Positions 1 to 6,868 are shown, counted from the stretch's first letter. The stretch is DNA of 10,437 bases from Methanobacteriota archaeon (GCA_023434825.1 JAEYSH010000031.1:1-10437); one strand, 5' to 3'. The notes: generated by a model not told the origin, from the letters alone. Translations and numbers: made by a program.

Positions 1-1
1 A

Positions 2-1639
2 GATGATATTACTGGGGGAGGATTACCGCAGGGAAGACCAACTCTGGTTTGTGGCGCTGCGGGATGTGGTAAAACTATTTTTGCAATGGAATTTATTATT
101 CATGGTGCAGAAATGGGCGAACCCGGACTTTTTGTTTCATTTGAGGAACAGATTGATGATCTTAAAAAGAATTTCAGTTCTATGAGTCCTAATTTGAGTG
201 ATTTAATTGATGAAAACAAAATTTCACTTGATTATGTTCATATAGAACGTAGTGAAATTGAAGAAACGGGAGAATATGATCTTGAGGGTTTATTTATTAG
301 ATTAGGATATGCTATTGATTCTATTGGTGCTAAAAGAATTGTTTTAGATACAATTGAAGCTCTTTTTTCAGGGTTCAGTGCTGAAGCCTTGCTACGTGCA
401 GAATTACGCCGATTATTCAAATGGCTTAAAGATAAAGGAGTTACAGCCATAATAACTGGTGAAAGTGGGGAAAAAACATTAACACGTTACGGATTAGAAG
501 AATATGTTGCAGACTGTGTTATATTACTCAATAATCCTGTTGTAAATAAAATTACTACACGTAATCTTAGAATTGTAAAATACAGGGGTTCTTCACACGG
601 TTCTAATGAGTATCCATTCATGATTGATGAAAATGGAATAACTGTGCTTCCAATTACATCTTTGGGATTAAGTCATGATACCTCAGATGAATTTGTTTCC
701 ACCGGTATTGAAGGGCTTGATGATATGTTAGATGGTAAAGGATACTATAAAAGTAGCAGTATTCTTGTAACAGGAAATGCAGGAACGGGTAAAAGCAGTG
801 TCGCAGCCCAATTTGCAAATGCATCATGCAAGAGAGGAGAAAAATGCCTTTATGTTGCTTTTGAAGAGTCTCCAAAGCAAATTATGCGTAACATGAAGTC
901 AATTGGCATTAATCTTGAACAATGGGAAAATAAAGGACTTTTAAAATTCCAGGCAACACGTCCATCACTTCATGGGCTTGAATTACATCTTGTAACCCTA
1001 TATAAATTAATCAATGAATTTCAACCTGAAAACGTTATTTTGGATCCTATAACTAATTTAACTGCGATAGGAAACCAAACTGAAATTAAATCAATGCTCA
1101 CTCGTTTAATAGACTTTTTGAAAAATAAACAGATAACTGCTTTAGCTACAAGCTTATCCGTAATGGGCCAAGTTGAGTCTGATGTTGGAGTTTCCTCGTT
1201 AATGGATACATGGATTAATTTAACGGCTAAAGAGTTTAATGGGGAGCGTAACAGAACAATAGATGTTATAAAATCCCGTGGAATGGCGCATTCAAATCAG
1301 TTAAGAGAATTCCTGTTAACTGATAATGGAATTAAATTAGAAGAGGTTTATGTTGGCCCTGAAGGGATGCTTACTGGCTCTGCTAGAGTTTCACAAATAG
1401 CAATAGAAAAAGCTCAAAAATTAGGTAGAAAGCAGGAAATTGAGCAAAAACAGAAAGAAATTCAGCGTAATCGTGAGGTAATGAAAGCAAAGATAGCAGA
1501 AATCAAATCAAAGTTTGAAAGCAAAGAAAATGAACTTCAAAGAGATATCGAACAGCAGAAGCTAAGTGAAGAAATTCTGGAAGACGATCAAATGAAAATG
1601 GCCACAATTAGGAAATCCAGTAGGGGGATGGATCAATGA
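2..1639 (+). CDS. kaiC: KaiC-family double-domain RecA-like ATPase (5' partial)
   Basis: Cytosolic KaiC: two fused RecA-like ATPase domains that in cyanobacteria form the hexameric clock core; in archaea the output is poorly known. The reading frame is open from base 2, before the first ATG at 86. The extra 28 codons supply the DDIT-GGGLPQGR segment and the CI Walker A motif GAAGCGKT (bases 53-76), so about 15-25 N-terminal residues are missing. CI also shows the FEE catalytic glutamates and the ARYG-like TRYGLEEYVAD segment. CII starts with STGIEGLDDML, has Walker A GNAGTGKS (bases 773-796) and FEES. The position of cyanobacterial S431/T432 reads SS (VSSLMDT, codons at 1193-1198). The C-terminal ~90 residues are a charged K/E/Q-rich, probably coiled-coil tail. 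The stop overlaps the next kaiB by 4 nt (ATGA). The family call is very secure; a circadian role is not shown. Confidence 0.95.
   Translation, partial: DDITGGGLPQGRPTLVCGAAGCGKTIFAMEFIIHGAEMGEPGLFVSFEEQIDDLKKNFSSMSPNLSDLIDENKISLDYVHIERSEIEETGEYDLEGLFIRLGYAIDSIGAKRIVLDTIEALFSGFSAEALLRAELRRLFKWLKDKGVTAIITGESGEKTLTRYGLEEYVADCVILLNNPVVNKITTRNLRIVKYRGSSHGSNEYPFMIDENGITVLPITSLGLSHDTSDEFVSTGIEGLDDMLDGKGYYKSSSILVTGNAGTGKSSVAAQFANASCKRGEKCLYVAFEESPKQIMRNMKSIGINLEQWENKGLLKFQATRPSLHGLELHLVTLYKLINEFQPENVILDPITNLTAIGNQTEIKSMLTRLIDFLKNKQITALATSLSVMGQVESDVGVSSLMDTWINLTAKEFNGERNRTIDVIKSRGMAHSNQLREFLLTDNGIKLEEVYVGPEGMLTGSARVSQIAIEKAQKLGRKQEIEQKQKEIQRNREVMKAKIAEIKSKFESKENELQRDIEQQKLSEEILEDDQMKMATIRKSSRGMDQ
1623..1627 (+). 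promoter_or_regulatory. Ribosome binding site of first kaiB
   Basis: A GGGGG run inside the end of kaiC lies 8 nt before the ATG at 1636. It supports this ATG as the start and suggests translational coupling to kaiC through the ATGA overlap. Confidence 0.5.
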
Positions 1640-1950
1640 AATTAGATGAAACTAATAATGAATCTCCGGAATTTTGGGAATTACGGTTATATGTAGCTGG
1701 TCAAACACCAAAATCATTGGAAGCATTCAGTAATTTAAAAAAAATAGCTGAAACACATTTAAAAGGCCAATACCGTATTGAAGTTATAGATTTGCTAGTT
1801 AATCCAGAATTAGCTAAGGGTGATCAAATATTAGCACTTCCTACACTTGTTAGGAAGCTTCCGGAGCCAGTTAAAAAGATCATTGGCACACTTGCTGATG
1901 AAGAAAAAGTACTGGTTGGACTGGATATACGGCAGATTTCAAAAAATTAA
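1636..1950 (+). CDS. kaiB: KaiB clock-type protein (first copy)
   Basis: A 104-residue KaiB, about the usual length (~100 aa). KaiB has a thioredoxin-like, fold-switching structure and binds the CI ring of KaiC; in cyanobacteria this competes for or recruits SasA, CikA and KaiA. The sequence carries the family signatures LRLYVAGQTPKS near residues 17-28, IEVIDLLVNPELA near 49-61, ALPTLVRKLPEPVKKIIG near 70-88, and the terminal LVGLDI. These match cyanobacterial KaiB closely, including the prolines around the switch region. It overlaps kaiC by 4 nt and is followed after 14 nt by a second kaiB. The ATG has a GGGGG ribosome binding site. It is the more canonical of the two copies and so the likeliest partner of the adjacent KaiC (inference). 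Confidence 0.95.
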   Translation: MKLDETNNESPEFWELRLYVAGQTPKSLEAFSNLKKIAETHLKGQYRIEVIDLLVNPELAKGDQILALPTLVRKLPEPVKKIIGTLADEEKVLVGLDIRQISKN

Positions 1951-1964
1951 TATTGGGGCAACAT

Positions 1965-2318
1965 ATGGATAAAAAGGTTCAAAATAAATTGGATGAATTT
2001 GAAGATGCAATCGTATCAGAAAAAAAAGGCGATAAATATATATTAAGACTTTTTATTGCTGGAATTAATCCAAAATCACGTAAAGCAATTCAAAATTTAA
2101 AAGAAATACTGGATGAAAATCTTAAAGATCAATATGAGCTTGAAATTATTGATATTTATCAACAACCCATATATGCTAAAGAAGGGCAGATAGTAGCCGC
2201 ACCTACTCTAATTAAGGAGTTACCTCCTCCTCTGCGTAGATTTGTGGGTGATTTATCTAATAAAGATCGAATTTTATTGGGTCTTCATTTAAAATCAAAA
2301 AATGAAAACGAAAAATAA
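1965..2318 (+). CDS. kaiB: Second, diverged KaiB protein
   Basis: A 117-residue KaiB paralogue. Signatures are kept but changed from the first copy: LRLFIAGINPKS, LEIIDIYQQPIYAKEG in place of the usual VIDLL-NP-LA-GD stretch, AAPTLIKELPPPLRRFVGDL, and ILLGLHL. About 17 extra N-terminal residues are charged. I place the start at ATG 1965, 6 nt after GGGG at 1955-1958; an in-frame TTG at 1953 lies upstream of that site and is less likely. The 3' end overlaps the downstream kinase start, so the two are probably translated together. Loss of the standard NP-LA-GD sequence suggests a partner or affinity different from that of the first KaiB (inference). It could bind KaiC in alternation with copy one, or link to the kinase as the KaiB-like sensor domain of SasA does. 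Confidence 0.92.
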   Translation: MDKKVQNKLDEFEDAIVSEKKGDKYILRLFIAGINPKSRKAIQNLKEILDENLKDQYELEIIDIYQQPIYAKEGQIVAAPTLIKELPPPLRRFVGDLSNKDRILLGLHLKSKNENEK

Positions 2319-3549
2319 TGATACTATGGAAAGAAATAAAAGTGATGATATTTCATCTGAAGAGCTTGAAGATTTACGTTTAAGACTTGCTGAGGCAGAA
2401 GAAACATTAAAAGCAATTCAAAATGGAGAAGTTGATGCTGTAGTAGTAAATGGTGAAATTGGTTCACAGGTTTTCACATTAAAAGGTGCTGATTATGCTT
2501 ACAGAATTCTTATAGAAGAAATGAACGAAGGAGTGGCTATGTTAACTCCAGATCGTACTATTTTTTACTGTAATGGTCAATTAGCGTCTATTTTAAAGAC
2601 TCCACTAGAGGAAATGATTGGAAAATCTATAGATGAATTTATTTCTCCCGATAATCTTAATAAATGCCAAATGCCTCCTGAACCAGGTATAAACAGTAAA
2701 TGTAAAGAAGAAACTGCTATTCGGGCAAGTGATGGTACACTAGTGCCTGTACAGATTACTTTTCGATATTTGGAACAAATAAATGGATTTAATATGGTTA
2801 TAAATGATATAACTCCACAAAAACAATCTGAAAATGAATTAAATACTCTTCTTGAAGATTTAAAACGTTCTAATGAAGAACTGGAAAGATTTGCTTACGT
2901 TGCTTCTCATGATTTACAGGAACCACTTAGAACTATAGCAAGCTTTACTCAACTATTAGAACGTCGTTATAAAGGGAAATTTGATGAAGATGCAGACGAA
3001 TTTATGGATTACATTGTAGAGGCTGCAAAGAGAATGAAGCAGCAAATTGAAGGATTACTTGAGTTTTCGCGTGTAGCAACAAAGGGTGTAGAGTTCAAAA
3101 TTGCAGATATGAATAAAGTTTTAGAAAGGACTATTGGTACTCTTAATGCTTTAATTAACGAATGCAACACCGATATTACCTATGATAATCTCCCTATTGT
3201 AATGGGAGATCCAGAACAACTTCAGAGAGTCTTTCAAAACCTGATTTCCAATGCAGTTAAATTCCGGAAATATGAAGAACCATTGAAAATTCATATTTCT
3301 GCAAAAATAGATGAAAAAAATAGCCAATATATTTTTTCGGTATCTGATAATGGTATTGGAATTGAAGAACAATATTTAGAACGTATTTTTATTATATTCC
3401 AGCGATTACATACATTAGCAGAATATAAAGGCACAGGCATAGGCTTGTCCATAGTCAAAAGGATAATAGAGCGCCACGGTGGATGTATTTGGGTTGAATC
3501 TGTATTTGGGGAAGGATCAACATTTTATTTTACATTACCAATTATATAA
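2302..3549 (+). CDS. PAS-domain histidine kinase of the kai operon
   Basis: A probably soluble sensor histidine kinase of 415 aa with no membrane segment. Order: charged N-terminus; a helical segment with EAEETLKAIQNGEVDAVVV (residues 31-49), recalled as common in bacterial PAS kinases; one PAS domain (about 64-170); a short coiled linker (about 175-196); HisKA with the H-box ASHDLQEPLR (H203 predicted phosphoacceptor); HATPase_c with N-box QNLISN (N317), G1 DNGIGIE (349-355), F-box and G2 GTGIGLS (377-383). All catalytic motifs are intact. The start at 2302 overlaps the second kaiB by 17 nt; ATG 2326 is a possible alternative, and neither has a clear ribosome binding site. Co-transcription with kaiC and kaiB suggests it is the output kinase of the Kai module, comparable to SasA but with no KaiB-like domain of its own (inference). 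No response regulator lies nearby. Confidence 0.93.
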   Translation: MKTKNNDTMERNKSDDISSEELEDLRLRLAEAEETLKAIQNGEVDAVVVNGEIGSQVFTLKGADYAYRILIEEMNEGVAMLTPDRTIFYCNGQLASILKTPLEEMIGKSIDEFISPDNLNKCQMPPEPGINSKCKEETAIRASDGTLVPVQITFRYLEQINGFNMVINDITPQKQSENELNTLLEDLKRSNEELERFAYVASHDLQEPLRTIASFTQLLERRYKGKFDEDADEFMDYIVEAAKRMKQQIEGLLEFSRVATKGVEFKIADMNKVLERTIGTLNALINECNTDITYDNLPIVMGDPEQLQRVFQNLISNAVKFRKYEEPLKIHISAKIDEKNSQYIFSVSDNGIGIEEQYLERIFIIFQRLHTLAEYKGTGIGLSIVKRIIERHGGCIWVESVFGEGSTFYFTLPII

Positions 3550-3562
3550 GTACTCTTAACAT

Positions 3563-3607
3563 GTTTTAATTTTTAATTTTTTATATAAAATCCTATTCTA
3601 TTTTTTT
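3563..3607 (+). terminator. Oligo-T terminator region after the kai operon
   Basis: Successive T runs (T5 at 3570-3574, T6 at 3577-3582, T7 at 3601-3607) follow the kinase stop by about 15-50 nt. Archaeal RNA polymerase terminates at such U-rich tracts without needing a hairpin. No strong stem was seen. Confidence 0.45.
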
Positions 3608-3689
3608 GAATGATAATATCATAATAAAAATACATATTAATAATGATAGCACATAATAATAAATAAGTGTTCATTAAATTTGCGGGTAT

Positions 3690-3717
3690 TTTATAAATTC
3701 TGCAATTAATGGGGGGT
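3690..3717 (+). promoter_or_regulatory. TATA-like box and ribosome binding site of second kinase
   Basis: TTTTATAAA at 3690-3698 is a TATA-like element, and GGGGGG at 3711-3716 is the ribosome binding site candidate 11 nt before the ATG at 3728. The box lies close to the gene, so an upstream AT-rich box could be the real one. The G run supports the chosen start. Confidence 0.4.
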
Positions 3718-3727
3718 ATCTTTAAAC

Positions 3728-5758
3728 ATGGAGTCAAAAAGTTTATTTTCTTTTAAAGAACATCAATATCTCCAAATATTTGATAATATGGAAGAAGAAG
3801 TCCATATTTATGAAACGGTACGTGATTATAAAAATGAGATTGTAGATCTGATTTTTAGACATGTTAATACTGCATCAATAGTAAATTCACGGGTTTTTGA
3901 AGAAAAAATTATTGGTAAAAAGGCAAGTAATTTAAAGGGATTTGAGGAAATTCTGGAAAATGATTTAAAGATAGCCAATGAAATTTTTGCCAAAAATAGG
4001 GACTCAAAATTTGAAATATATTTCTCTGAGCTTGATAAATACTATTTAATTACAGCATTTACAATTAATGGATTATTTGTTACAATACGTAAGGATATTA
4101 CACATCAAAAGGAAGCAGAAGATAAAATTAAGATTCAATTGAGCGTATTATCAGAAATTAAAGACGTAGTTATAGCAACTGATCAAAATGAGCATATAAC
4201 TTACTGGAATAAAGGAGCTCAAAATCTTTTTGGTTATATTGAAGATGAAGTAAATAATAAAAATCTTTATACTATTTTGAATTACAGATGGATGTCTCCA
4301 GAAGATAGAAAAAAAGCTCATCATCAACTTAAAACGATTGAAAAATGGTATGGAGAGAACTTAACTACTAAAAAGGATGGTAAGGACGTATATATTGAAT
4401 CAACCATAAATGCTTTTAAAGATAATAATGGAAATTATATTGGTTCTATTTATGTTATTCATGATATTACAAGCTCTACTAATGTAAAAAAAGCCCTTGA
4501 AGAAAATTATAAAAGTTTACAGGAAGCACAAAGAATTGGAAAAATGGGAAATTGGGAATGGGATATTAAATCTAACATTATAACTATATCTGATGGTTTA
4601 TACAGCATTTATGGCATTGATCCAGGTAAATTTGTAAAATATGATACTATACTGGATAGAGTGATACCCGAAGATCAAAAAATAATCAACAGCTGTCTTG
4701 AAAAAGCTTTAAGGGAACATAAACCCTTTAATTATGATATTACAATATGCCTTAAAAATGGCAGCTACCGTGAAATTTCATGTAATGGAGAAGTAATTAC
4801 CGATTTTGCAGGACATCCTCTTAAAATTCATTGTGTTGAACAGGACATAACAGAACGAAAAAAAATTGAATATGAATTATGGGAAGCAAAAAATGAGCTT
4901 GAAGATATTGTCAGGCGACGTACAAGGGAATTAAACCAGACTAATGTTCTTCTTCAAAATGAACTGGAAGAGAAGGAAATAGCAGAAAAAAAGCTTAAAA
5001 AAAGTCAAATAGAGCTCAAAAATTTGGTTGAAGAGTTAAAAAGATCTAATGAAGAGCTTCAGCAATTTGCATATGTCACATCCCACGATCTTCAAGAACC
5101 ACTCAGGACTATTTCTAGCTTTACACAGTTACTGGAACACAGATATAAAGGACAGATGGATAAGGATGCTGATGAATTCATTGAATACATTGTAGATGCC
5201 ACTAAAAGGATGCAAAATTTAATTAAAGACCTTCTTGAGTACTCCAGGGTCACTACAAGAGGAAAGGAATTTGAACTTGTAGATACTGAAGAAATTATTG
5301 AAGAAGCAATCTCTAATTTAAGTGCTGCCATTACTGAAAGCAACGCCCAAATTTCATACGACAAACTTCCACAAATTATTGCAGATAGCAGGCAAATTGG
5401 CCAGCTATTCCAGAATTTAATTTCCAATGCAATTAAATTTAAGAAGCAAGGAATTCCCCCAAAAATAAATATTCAAGTTAATAAAGATGAGGAAAATGGA
5501 GAATATGTTTTCAGCGTCAAGGATAATGGGATTGGGATTGAAAAAGATTATTTTGACAGGATTTTTACAATATTTCAAAGACTTCATACACGTGATGAAT
5601 ATTCTGGAACAGGAATAGGCTTATCTATCTCTAAAAAGATAGTAGAACGTCATGGGGGCAATATTTGGGTTGAATCAGAATTTCAAAAAGGATCTATATT
5701 CTATTTTACTATAAATTCATCAGATGATGATAAGATATCTAAAATAGCAATGAAATAG
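3728..5758 (+). CDS. Multi-PAS sensor histidine kinase
   Basis: A 676-aa, probably cytoplasmic kinase with no membrane helix seen. Order: an atypical PAS-like domain (about 14-125, ending VTIRKDITHQKEAE); a PAS domain (about 136-250, with TDQNEHITYWNKGAQNLFGY); a PAS_3-type domain (about 265-378, with GNWEWDI and the PAC ending VEQDITERKK); a long coiled coil (about 380-445); HisKA with TSHDLQEPLR (H453); HATPase_c with QNLISN (N567), DNGIGIE (599-605) and GTGIGLS (627-633). All catalytic motifs are intact. The core, about residue 434 to 663, aligns without gaps to the kai-operon kinase at a constant offset of 250 residues. It lies 178 bp behind that kinase with its own likely promoter, and its stop faces a minus-strand gene. 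The signal sensed and the response regulator are unknown. Confidence 0.93.
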   Translation: MESKSLFSFKEHQYLQIFDNMEEEVHIYETVRDYKNEIVDLIFRHVNTASIVNSRVFEEKIIGKKASNLKGFEEILENDLKIANEIFAKNRDSKFEIYFSELDKYYLITAFTINGLFVTIRKDITHQKEAEDKIKIQLSVLSEIKDVVIATDQNEHITYWNKGAQNLFGYIEDEVNNKNLYTILNYRWMSPEDRKKAHHQLKTIEKWYGENLTTKKDGKDVYIESTINAFKDNNGNYIGSIYVIHDITSSTNVKKALEENYKSLQEAQRIGKMGNWEWDIKSNIITISDGLYSIYGIDPGKFVKYDTILDRVIPEDQKIINSCLEKALREHKPFNYDITICLKNGSYREISCNGEVITDFAGHPLKIHCVEQDITERKKIEYELWEAKNELEDIVRRRTRELNQTNVLLQNELEEKEIAEKKLKKSQIELKNLVEELKRSNEELQQFAYVTSHDLQEPLRTISSFTQLLEHRYKGQMDKDADEFIEYIVDATKRMQNLIKDLLEYSRVTTRGKEFELVDTEEIIEEAISNLSAAITESNAQISYDKLPQIIADSRQIGQLFQNLISNAIKFKKQGIPPKINIQVNKDEENGEYVFSVKDNGIGIEKDYFDRIFTIFQRLHTRDEYSGTGIGLSISKKIVERHGGNIWVESEFQKGSIFYFTINSSDDDKISKIAMK

Positions 5759-5768
5759 TATTTCCGGA

Positions 5769-5789
5769 CTTTTTATTTAAATAAAAAAG
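5769..5789. terminator. AT palindrome, possible bidirectional terminator
   Basis: A near-perfect palindrome built from CTTTTTATTT followed by AAATAAAAAAG lies between the stop of the second kinase (plus) and the stop of the small minus-strand gene. Each strand has a 5-6 nt T run, as expected for convergent archaeal terminators. Confidence 0.4.
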
Positions 5790-5828
5790 AAAAATAGTAG
5801 ATTAAGTGGTTATAAATTTAAAATATAC

Positions 5829-5921
5829 TTATTCTGCGTCTTCAAATTCGCCGTATGTGATTTCTATCTGGCAGCCTTTAGGACCGCAGCAGAAATGCTG
5901 TAATTCAAATTGTACAGTCAT
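5829..5921 (-). CDS. 30-residue cysteine-containing small protein (unrecognised)
   Basis: A short gene of 30 codons plus TAA. It begins ATG (5921-5919) and is preceded by GAGGT at exactly 6 nt spacing, one of the best ribosome binding sites in the window. The product starts MTVQFELQ, has a central HFCCGPKGC cluster (C11, C12, C17), and ends in an acidic tail. The local G+C is higher than in the flanking intergenic DNA, as in coding sequence. I do not recognise the family. Three cysteines in a CC-x4-C pattern plus one histidine suggest a metal- or cluster-binding peptide, or a redox peptide (inference). It sits downstream of a TATA-like box on its own strand, divergent from the Cys-rich winged-helix regulator. 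It could still be a non-coding leader, but the start signal and reading frame argue for a translated gene. Confidence 0.62.
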   Translation of the reverse strand: MTVQFELQHFCCGPKGCQIEITYGEFEDAE

Positions 5922-5980
5922 TTTTTTACCTCAACTTAATTGTAAACATTCAAATGGGGTTTTTTAAACCTCAACATAAT
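5921..5980. repeat. 20-bp imperfect direct repeat, 40-bp period
   Basis: Bases 5921-5940 and 5961-5980 match at 17 of 20 positions by hand alignment. Both contain CCTCAAC and end in TAAT on the plus strand. The proximal copy includes the ribosome binding site of the small gene; the distal copy covers the predicted transcription start. The 40-bp offset is close to four helical turns, which would place bound dimers on one face of the DNA (inference). Confidence 0.55.
5928..5932 (-). promoter_or_regulatory. Ribosome binding site of the small Cys protein
   Basis: On the minus strand GAGGT stands 6 nt before ATG. This is the main support that the 30-codon frame is translated. Confidence 0.6.
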
Positions 5981-5992
5981 ATAGAACTACTA

Positions 5993-6001
5993 TTAATATA
6001 T
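5993..6001 (-). promoter_or_regulatory. TATA-like box of the small Cys gene
   Basis: ATATATTAA on the minus strand. A start about 27 nt further on would fall near 5970 and leave a leader of about 50 nt that contains the GAGGT site. Assigned by spacing only. Confidence 0.4.
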
Positions 6002-6027
6002 ACTTAATGGTTAGTGAAATATACTGG

Positions 6028-6040
6028 TTTAATATATTAT
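6028..6040 (+). promoter_or_regulatory. TATA-like box of the Cys-rich regulator
   Basis: TTTAATATATTAT on the plus strand predicts a transcription start near 6061. A second candidate, CTTTATTATC around 6069-6078, is centred 27 nt before ATG 6100 and would make the transcript leaderless. The two cannot be separated by eye. Confidence 0.4.
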
Positions 6041-6099
6041 AATAACTCTGGAGGTCTTGACAGAAACCTTTATTATCTTACCAATAATAATAATATACA

Positions 6100-6855
6100 A
6101 TGATAAATGAGGCTGAAATGTACAGTAAAGAGATGGATGAAATCAAAACAAAGCTTACAACCATCCATCAGGATATTAAAAATCTCATGGAGAACACTAA
6201 CCAGCAGTATATTGATTTGATACTTGCAAATTCAAAGAAAGACTTTATAAACGCACTGAATGGTTATCTTGGTCAAGATATTCAAAATGGACTTGAAAAA
6301 GGAATGATTGAAAGGTGTGAGAAGAAAGGGGATTGTAAAGAAATATTTATAACATTCCTGCATAAAAATGCGGGCCTCATAAACCAGGATAAAATTACTG
6401 AAGAATCTATACTGGAAAATAGATTAGAATTGAATAAAATTAGAGATGATCTTCCATTTACAAAATGTGAATTCTGTTTTGAAGAAGTTAACAGCCTTTT
6501 TGAAAAACAAATTAATTTAATGCATTCCATGTGTATTTACAGTGCCCCTGAAGAAAAAAAGCAGGATATATGTACAATTTGCGAAGAAAGTTTGGTTAAA
6601 GATGTACTTGAGCCTTTATCCAATAAACAGAGACTTCAAATTTTAAAATCAATGGCCAGTGAGACTAAAACATTCTCTTCACTATCAAAGATAACAAATT
6701 TAAAGGGAGGTAATTTGTTATTTCATATACAAAAATTGCTTGATAGTGGAATGATTATTCAAAGACATGAACGAGGCGATTACATGCTCACTGATAAAGG
6801 ATATAAATTAATGGTTGTTTTAAGTGAAGTTCATGTGCTTTTAAATGAAAAATAG
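6100..6855 (+). CDS. Cysteine-rich winged-helix transcriptional regulator
   Basis: A 251-aa protein whose C-terminus (about 165-245) is an ArsR-like winged helix: EPLSNKQRLQILKSM (helix 1), FSSLSKITNLKGGNLLFHIQ (helix-turn-helix), then the wing and LTDKGYKLM. The N-terminal two thirds is helical and charged and carries seven cysteines: C73, C79, CEFC (123-126), C145 and CTIC (158-161). The paired CxxC motifs suggest metal or iron-sulfur binding, or thiol redox sensing (inference). I know no named regulator with this layout. ATG 6100 is the first in-frame start after a TAA. ATG 6118 is a real alternative, because TGAGG at 6108-6112 lies 5 nt before it. The gene is divergent from the 30-residue Cys protein and probably controls it, itself, or both. 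It ends 13 bp from the stop of a convergent gene. Confidence 0.82.
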   Translation: MINEAEMYSKEMDEIKTKLTTIHQDIKNLMENTNQQYIDLILANSKKDFINALNGYLGQDIQNGLEKGMIERCEKKGDCKEIFITFLHKNAGLINQDKITEESILENRLELNKIRDDLPFTKCEFCFEEVNSLFEKQINLMHSMCIYSAPEEKKQDICTICEESLVKDVLEPLSNKQRLQILKSMASETKTFSSLSKITNLKGGNLLFHIQKLLDSGMIIQRHERGDYMLTDKGYKLMVVLSEVHVLLNEK

Positions 6856-6868
6856 TAGTTATTGGCTT

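Noticed and set aside
3..185. 60-codon plus-strand frame at the left edge
   Set aside because: It lies inside kaiC in another frame and its product has no recognisable feature.
86..1639. KaiC starting at the ATG at 86
   Set aside because: The frame is open to base 2, and the upstream codons encode the conserved GGGLPQGR segment and the first Walker A motif, so 86 is internal.
1953..1964. TTG start for the second KaiB
   Set aside because: The GGGG ribosome binding site overlaps and follows this codon, and it is correctly spaced for ATG 1965.
5092..5427. 111-codon minus-strand frame opposite the second kinase
   Set aside because: It is antisense to the highly conserved HisKA region, with no start signal and no recognisable domain.
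5931..5956. Seven-residue minus-strand leader peptide ending near the small Cys gene's ribosome binding site
   Set aside because: Its ATG is about 18 nt from the nearest GAGGT, too far for initiation, and the peptide shows no attenuator-like codon run.
6057..6110. TTG-started short frame after GGAGGT at 6050-6055
   Set aside because: The spacing from GGAGGT to TTG is about 1 nt and the product is an AT-rich string of isoleucines; it does not look coding.
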